Source: a virus. Taken from it: 64,000 nt of DNA. A program made the position numbers and the translations under genes. The stretch covers positions 1-64,000 of the IMG/VR virus record IMGVR_UViG_3300043540_000091. One strand, 5' to 3'. The notes beneath the pieces are model-generated. The model was given only the letters and a program-made list of their open reading frames with translations. It had not been told where the DNA came from and made no database searches. Of this stretch, positions 60,581 through 64,000 are shown piece by piece. How positions within the stretch are numbered: position 1 is the first letter of the stretch; each line of letters opens with the position of its first letter.

Positions 60581-61185
60581 CTGGCCGCCATGTTGTAGCG
60601 CTTGCCAGAGTAGATCTCGTAGAGCGACTCGTTCTCGATGTCCTTGTTGGTGATGCCGAACTCATCGTACATCCACTTCTTCCAGCGGCCAAGGATCTTG
60701 AGAGAGTCCGCAACGGGAGCCTCGTGGACCTCGACCTCGAGGAAGTCGCGCGTGGGCGCTCCGTCGACCGTCACGCGATACCAGACCACGTCGACGATAT
60801 ACCTGCCTTCCTGGATGAAGTATATGTCGCAGTCCTTGTGAATCGGTAGGATCTTGGTTATACCAAGCTCTCGCATGAAGTCCTGGACCTGGATCGGAGA
60901 CGTTTCCTTGGCGAGCTTGAGGTTGATCTCGCGGCGGCGCGTGGTGGACTTCTTGGACAGGCGAGCCTTGATGGTCAGCTCGTTGGTCGTAGATCCGTGG
61001 CGATGGCGCGGGACGCCGCGATTCGATTTGTAGTAGTAGTCGAAGCCAGCCACGGTCAGCTTGCGGAACTTCTTGCCTCGAACGTACTTGCGGATCGCCT
61101 TGTTGAAGTCAGAACGCTCGACCGGCTTGTCCAGCTCGGTCGAGTAGCCGCTCCACTTGATCTCGATCTCTTCGTTCTTGGCCAC
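60577..61185 (-). CDS. CYTH-domain protein
   Basis: 202 residues. The N-terminal EIEIK motif (ExExK), LTIKARL, REINLKLA and FLEVEVHE strands, each with alternating charged residues, form the triphosphate tunnel of CYTH enzymes (class IV adenylate cyclase, thiamine triphosphatase, polyphosphatase). The activity in phages is untested. Its ATG overlaps the upstream stop by one base. Confidence 0.7.
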   Translation of the reverse strand: MAKNEEIEIKWSGYSTELDKPVERSDFNKAIRKYVRGKKFRKLTVAGFDYYYKSNRGVPRHRHGSTTNELTIKARLSKKSTTRRREINLKLAKETSPIQVQDFMRELGITKILPIHKDCDIYFIQEGRYIVDVVWYRVTVDGAPTRDFLEVEVHEAPVADSLKILGRWKKWMYDEFGITNKDIENESLYEIYSGKRYNMAAR

Positions 61186-61499
61186 TATCCAGCCTTGTCC
61201 GGTACGGGCATCGCGAGGAACGCGTTGATGACCTCAGGAGTGCTGTTGCGTAGCTCGCGGACCGTGCGGCGAAGCACGTTCATGGCCTGCAGCATCTCGA
61301 CGTCGAAGAGCTTGGGTTCCATCTTGCCGGTGTCAGGGTTCTTCTCCATGATCACGCCGCCCTTGCCGTCCTTTTTCATGAACTTCTTGAAGACTCCGGT
61401 GCCGGTGAAGGTGATCTCATCCTTCACGCCCATCTCCGTCAGCTTCTTGGTGAGGAGTCTCGAGATTCGCTTCTGTTCCTTCTTCGATAAGTACGACAT
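61185..61499 (-). CDS. Hypothetical protein, first of leftward operon
   Basis: 104 residues, very basic at the N-terminus (SKKEQKRISRLLTKKL). AGGAGG and an ideal promoter precede it. Function unknown. Confidence 0.65.
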   Translation of the reverse strand: MSYLSKKEQKRISRLLTKKLTEMGVKDEITFTGTGVFKKFMKKDGKGGVIMEKNPDTGKMEPKLFDVEMLQAMNVLRRTVRELRNSTPEVINAFLAMPVPDKAG

Positions 61500-61517
61500 G
61501 GTACCTCCTGTCTCGGT

Positions 61518-61545
61518 ATTATACGCCAAAACGACTTTCTTGCAA
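61518..61545 (-). promoter_or_regulatory. Strong sigma70-type promoter, leftward
   Basis: TTGCAA, 16-base spacer, TATAAT on the minus strand, with AGGAGG and ATG following. Confidence 0.75.
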
Positions 61546-61552
61546 GTAGGTG

Positions 61553-61581
61553 TTGACACTGGACCAAGGTCGTGAGAAGAT
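61553..61581 (+). promoter_or_regulatory. Divergent promoter, rightward
   Basis: TTGACA, 17-base spacer, weak -10 GAAGAT. GGAGG and ATG (61601) follow. The -35 of both divergent promoters are eight bases apart. Confidence 0.55.
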
Positions 61582-61600
61582 GGCCTGACTGGAGGTTCAT

Positions 61601-61921
61601 ATGAAGTTTGGAGAAGCACTTGACATGGCGATGCAGATCGTGGACGACGTCTTGAATACTCCTGGCTACGGCCAGCAGCGTCTAGCGATGACGCTCGAGA
61701 ACAAGCCCATCATCGACGAGCTTGTCGCCGCCGCTGAGAGCAATCCGTTCCTGGAATGGTTTGCAATGGGAACTGTGGATACGACGAACGGATACTTCGT
61801 GATCCGCGCCAAGTACATGAGCGTCAACGACTTTCACTTCCCGTCAGATCCTGATCCGGTGCCGGATAACGTGATCCACGTTGACTTCCGCGCACGCCGC
61901 CGCGTGAAGAGAGCCGCCTAG
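61601..61921 (+). CDS. Hypothetical protein
   Basis: 106 residues, alpha/beta with a very basic C-terminal tail (DFRARRRVKRAA). Single-gene rightward transcript ending in a hairpin. No family recognised. Confidence 0.65.
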   Translation: MKFGEALDMAMQIVDDVLNTPGYGQQRLAMTLENKPIIDELVAAAESNPFLEWFAMGTVDTTNGYFVIRAKYMSVNDFHFPSDPDPVPDNVIHVDFRARRRVKRAA

Positions 61922-61927
61922 AAAAGC

Positions 61928-61953
61928 GAAAGGCCCAGTTTCCTGAGCCTTTC
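61928..61953. terminator. Terminator between convergent gene and capsid gene
   Basis: GAAAGGC/GCCTTTC stem with an inner CAG/CTG pairing; on the minus strand it is followed by CGCTTTTC. It would stop late transcription after the capsid gene and early transcription from the left. Confidence 0.7.
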
Positions 61954-61981
61954 ATCAAGATCCTTACTTTTAATCGACGAC

Positions 61982-63373
61982 TTAGAACAAGTTGTCGACG
62001 ATGACGTTCTTGCGGGGTTGGTAACCGGCAAGAGTCCGGAAGCAGAAGTGAGCTTCCGGAACGCTGAGATCCGAGATAGCCAGCTTCATGCGGCTGTACG
62101 GAGCCAGTTCGTGGAATCCCCAGCAATCCTTCTGGATGAGGTATCCAGTCACGAAGGCCGGAGCCTTGTTGCCGAGGTCAGTGAACACAACCGAGGCAGC
62201 GCCGTTCGCAGCCATGCGACCGATGTACTTGGCGTTGGTAGCCGAGATACCGCGATACACGTTGTAGTGAGTAGCACCGGCCACGCCAGCGATCGTCAAG
62301 GAGACGTGCTGACCGGAGGTCACAGCCACGCCAGCCGAAGCGACTGCCACGCCTTCCGAGCGTTCGTTCTCAGCCGTCACCAGGTACACATAGGTACCGG
62401 CGGGGATCAAGGCACCAGTGCCGGACGCTGCGCCAGTGGCGGAAGCGGGAGCGGCGGGAGCGCCGATGATCGGGCGGAGAGGAGCGGTCTTACCAGAGAG
62501 GAAGCGGCTGTCTTCGATGCCGACAGTGCCGTTCGATACCCATTGGCGGCGGAGGTCCGCGCCGGAGGCATCTTGAGCCGAACCTGCCAACACGATGCGC
62601 TGGATGCTGTTAGCACCAGAACCGAGGGCGAAGGCTTTGTTGTAACCCGACAAGATCGTCGGATCAACGAACAAGGTCTCAGCCTTACCCATGTTCATGC
62701 GGCTACGGAGAGCGGCATCTTCGATGATGGGCTGGTCAAGGGCACCGTTCTTCGACAGAACAACCGACTGATTGCTGCCGTACGAAGCGAACATGAGGTC
62801 CTGAGTCGACACCAAGATGTCCGACATACGGACTTGAGCGTCAACGCCGAGGATGTTCGGCAACTCGGGCATGGTCGCGGGGTTACCGTCGAACACACCG
62901 TTGTTCGAGAAGTCGGCCTTACCTTTGAAGGAGTCGAACTCGATGTCCGCGCTCAACTTGATCGCGGCGTTATCGGCCTCACGATCTTCAGCCTTTTTGC
63001 CGTCGATGGTCTCAACCATGTTGGCGGCCACAGTCACGCGTTCAACGCAGCTGTAGAAGCACATGGGGACCGTCGCACGGATATAGTCGCCGACGTTCAG
63101 ATCGCCAACCGCGCCTTCGCGCTGAGCCGATCCGCCGAAGCGTCCATAAGACAGCTGACGGTTGAACTGAACCAGGAGGGACTTCGCCTTCTTGACGCCA
63201 AACAGCTTCTGCAGCTTGATGTGGCTGTCGTCGAAGGTGACGTTCTGCATCACCGGCTCGAGGTTCTCGATCTGCAATGCAGATCCTTGGACCAACTGCG
63301 AGGGAGCTACGTTGTAGTTGCCAGCCTCGAGTGTTTTCACCAGACTCTCAAGAGTCTTGACGAGATCGTTCAT
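61982..63373 (-). CDS. Major capsid protein with Ig/FnIII-like insertion
   Basis: 463 residues. Position beside a scaffold-like gene, length and the N-terminal MNDLVKTLESLVKTLE plus FDDSHIKLQKLFG and SYGRFGGSAQREG segments fit HK97-fold capsid proteins of large phages. Residues about 305-405 are an inserted beta domain: an Ala/Gly/Pro linker, GTYVYLVTAENERSEG, then ATHYNVYRG and DLG, the FnIII/Ig-like pattern seen on capsid surfaces. The rest returns to the capsid fold up to KNVIVDNLF. Confidence 0.8.
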   Translation of the reverse strand: MNDLVKTLESLVKTLEAGNYNVAPSQLVQGSALQIENLEPVMQNVTFDDSHIKLQKLFGVKKAKSLLVQFNRQLSYGRFGGSAQREGAVGDLNVGDYIRATVPMCFYSCVERVTVAANMVETIDGKKAEDREADNAAIKLSADIEFDSFKGKADFSNNGVFDGNPATMPELPNILGVDAQVRMSDILVSTQDLMFASYGSNQSVVLSKNGALDQPIIEDAALRSRMNMGKAETLFVDPTILSGYNKAFALGSGANSIQRIVLAGSAQDASGADLRRQWVSNGTVGIEDSRFLSGKTAPLRPIIGAPAAPASATGAASGTGALIPAGTYVYLVTAENERSEGVAVASAGVAVTSGQHVSLTIAGVAGATHYNVYRGISATNAKYIGRMAANGAASVVFTDLGNKAPAFVTGYLIQKDCWGFHELAPYSRMKLAISDLSVPEAHFCFRTLAGYQPRKNVIVDNLF

Positions 63374-63374
63374 T

Positions 63375-64000
63375 TTACTTTCCCCCTTTGGAGTGTATTA
63401 GCTTCTCGATATCACCGTGTCCTTCACCAGTGATGAAGAACTTATTTACCAGTTCACGTTCGCTCTTTTCGAGCTTGGTCATCGGGATCTTGCGAAGAGC
63501 ATCCTTAGCCTGTTGCGCAGTCATCGCCTTAACTTCACCGCCATTGCTGGCCGGAGCGTCAAGCTCAGATTTCTGGATCACCTGGATGTCAGTGATCGAC
63601 TTGCGCGAGGGCTTCGTCAAGACCTCGAAGGCCTTCACGATCTGCTCGTTGGCTTGCACCAGCTCACCAACTTGCTTCTTCAACGCTTCAATCTCAACGT
63701 CCTTTTCGGACTTGCCCATCTCAGCCGGAGCTGCGGCGGGTTCTGCAGCGGGTTCTGCGGCAGGAGCCGGAGCTGCGTCAGCAGCGCCTTCATCCTGTGC
63801 ATACGATGCTTGCAGGGCCTGACGGAGGATCGAGTAATGACGCTCGAGTTCTTCCGGAGGCATGCTTGAATAGATCTGCGACAGTTCTTCATCAGAAAGA
63901 GGAGCATCTTCTGCGCCAGCTTCCTGTTCAAGAGCCTGATCGCCTTCTGCGGCAGGAGCAGCATCGGCAGCGGGAGCGGCAGGAGCAGCATCGGCAGCGG
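63375..64000 (-). CDS. Ala/Pro-rich scaffold-like protein, N-terminus beyond right edge
   Basis: The frame stays open to the window edge (208 residues visible). The right part is Ala/Pro/Asp repeats (AADAAPAAP), then DEELSQIYSSMPPEELERHY, an AAEPAAEP repeat and a coiled coil starting EMGKSEKDVEIEALKK. The C-terminal 60 residues form a helical domain ending LIHSKGGK. A disordered plus coiled-coil protein just upstream of the capsid gene is the usual build of a scaffold or core protein. Three (M/L/I)-x-K-S-E sites lie in it: MGKSE, IQKSE, LEKSE. Confidence 0.65.
   Translation of the reverse strand, partial: AADAAPAAPAADAAPAAEGDQALEQEAGAEDAPLSDEELSQIYSSMPPEELERHYSILRQALQASYAQDEGAADAAPAPAAEPAAEPAAAPAEMGKSEKDVEIEALKKQVGELVQANEQIVKAFEVLTKPSRKSITDIQVIQKSELDAPASNGGEVKAMTAQQAKDALRKIPMTKLEKSERELVNKFFITGEGHGDIEKLIHSKGGK

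Noticed and set aside
62018-63433. Long plus-strand open frame opposite the capsid gene
   Set aside because: It is antisense to a gene with clear capsid features and has no ribosome site; long antisense frames are common here because of codon bias.

Overview
The window is part of the genome of a large, contractile-tailed bacteriophage (myovirus type). It encodes a tail sheath, tail tube, tape measure, hub, spike, a gp25-like baseplate protein, a giant baseplate-J protein and a major capsid protein. These are nearly all on the minus strand, tightly packed with 1-4 base overlaps. The host is probably Gram-negative: two plus-strand genes encode a lipobox lipoprotein with collagen-like Gly-Thr-Asn repeats and a signal-peptide protein. 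Such lipoproteins are common in Bdellovibrio-like bacteria, but the host cannot be settled from this sequence.

Layout. 1-4242 (minus): a leftward operon of small unknown genes, with a coiled-coil protein and a tube-protein-like gene carrying a Tat-like leader. 4302-5767: a 1.47-kb insertion sequence with 23-bp inverted ends, flanked by TAA. 5835-6267 (plus): two small genes. 6313-22617 (minus): tail module from baseplate J back through gp25/LysM protein, spike, hub, tape measure and chaperones, with an HNH endonuclease inserted. 22696-25378 (plus): flap-type exonuclease, phosphoesterase and unknowns. 25375-31889 (minus): holin-like protein, coiled-coil membrane protein, cysteine-peptidase-like lysin candidate, fibre proteins. 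32065-35579 (plus): small genes, a tRNA-like structured leader, a uracil-DNA-glycosylase-like protein, an Rrf2-like regulator and two exported proteins. 35651-54927 (minus): tube, sheath, neck proteins and several multidomain proteins with enzyme-like domains (HExxH, DUF3293, Nudix, GNAT, transglycosylase, HipA/PI-kinase-like). 54999-61499 (minus): metabolic and unknown genes including DUF932, DEDD exonuclease, ATP-dependent DNA ligase and a CYTH protein. 61601-61921 (plus): one small gene. 61982-64000 (minus): major capsid protein and an Ala/Pro-rich scaffold-like protein running off the right edge.

Two genome-wide patterns stand out. A box reading CCTAATCTT on the minus strand recurs upstream of late operons and is a candidate phage-specific late promoter. 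A short motif, hydrophobic-x-Lys-(Ser/Ala/Thr) often followed by Glu/Asp, recurs in linkers of the head-region proteins, including between enzyme domains; it resembles a capsid-protease cleavage code and suggests virion polyproteins whose pieces may be delivered into the host. No stretch longer than about 300 bases lacks a gene or the insertion sequence.
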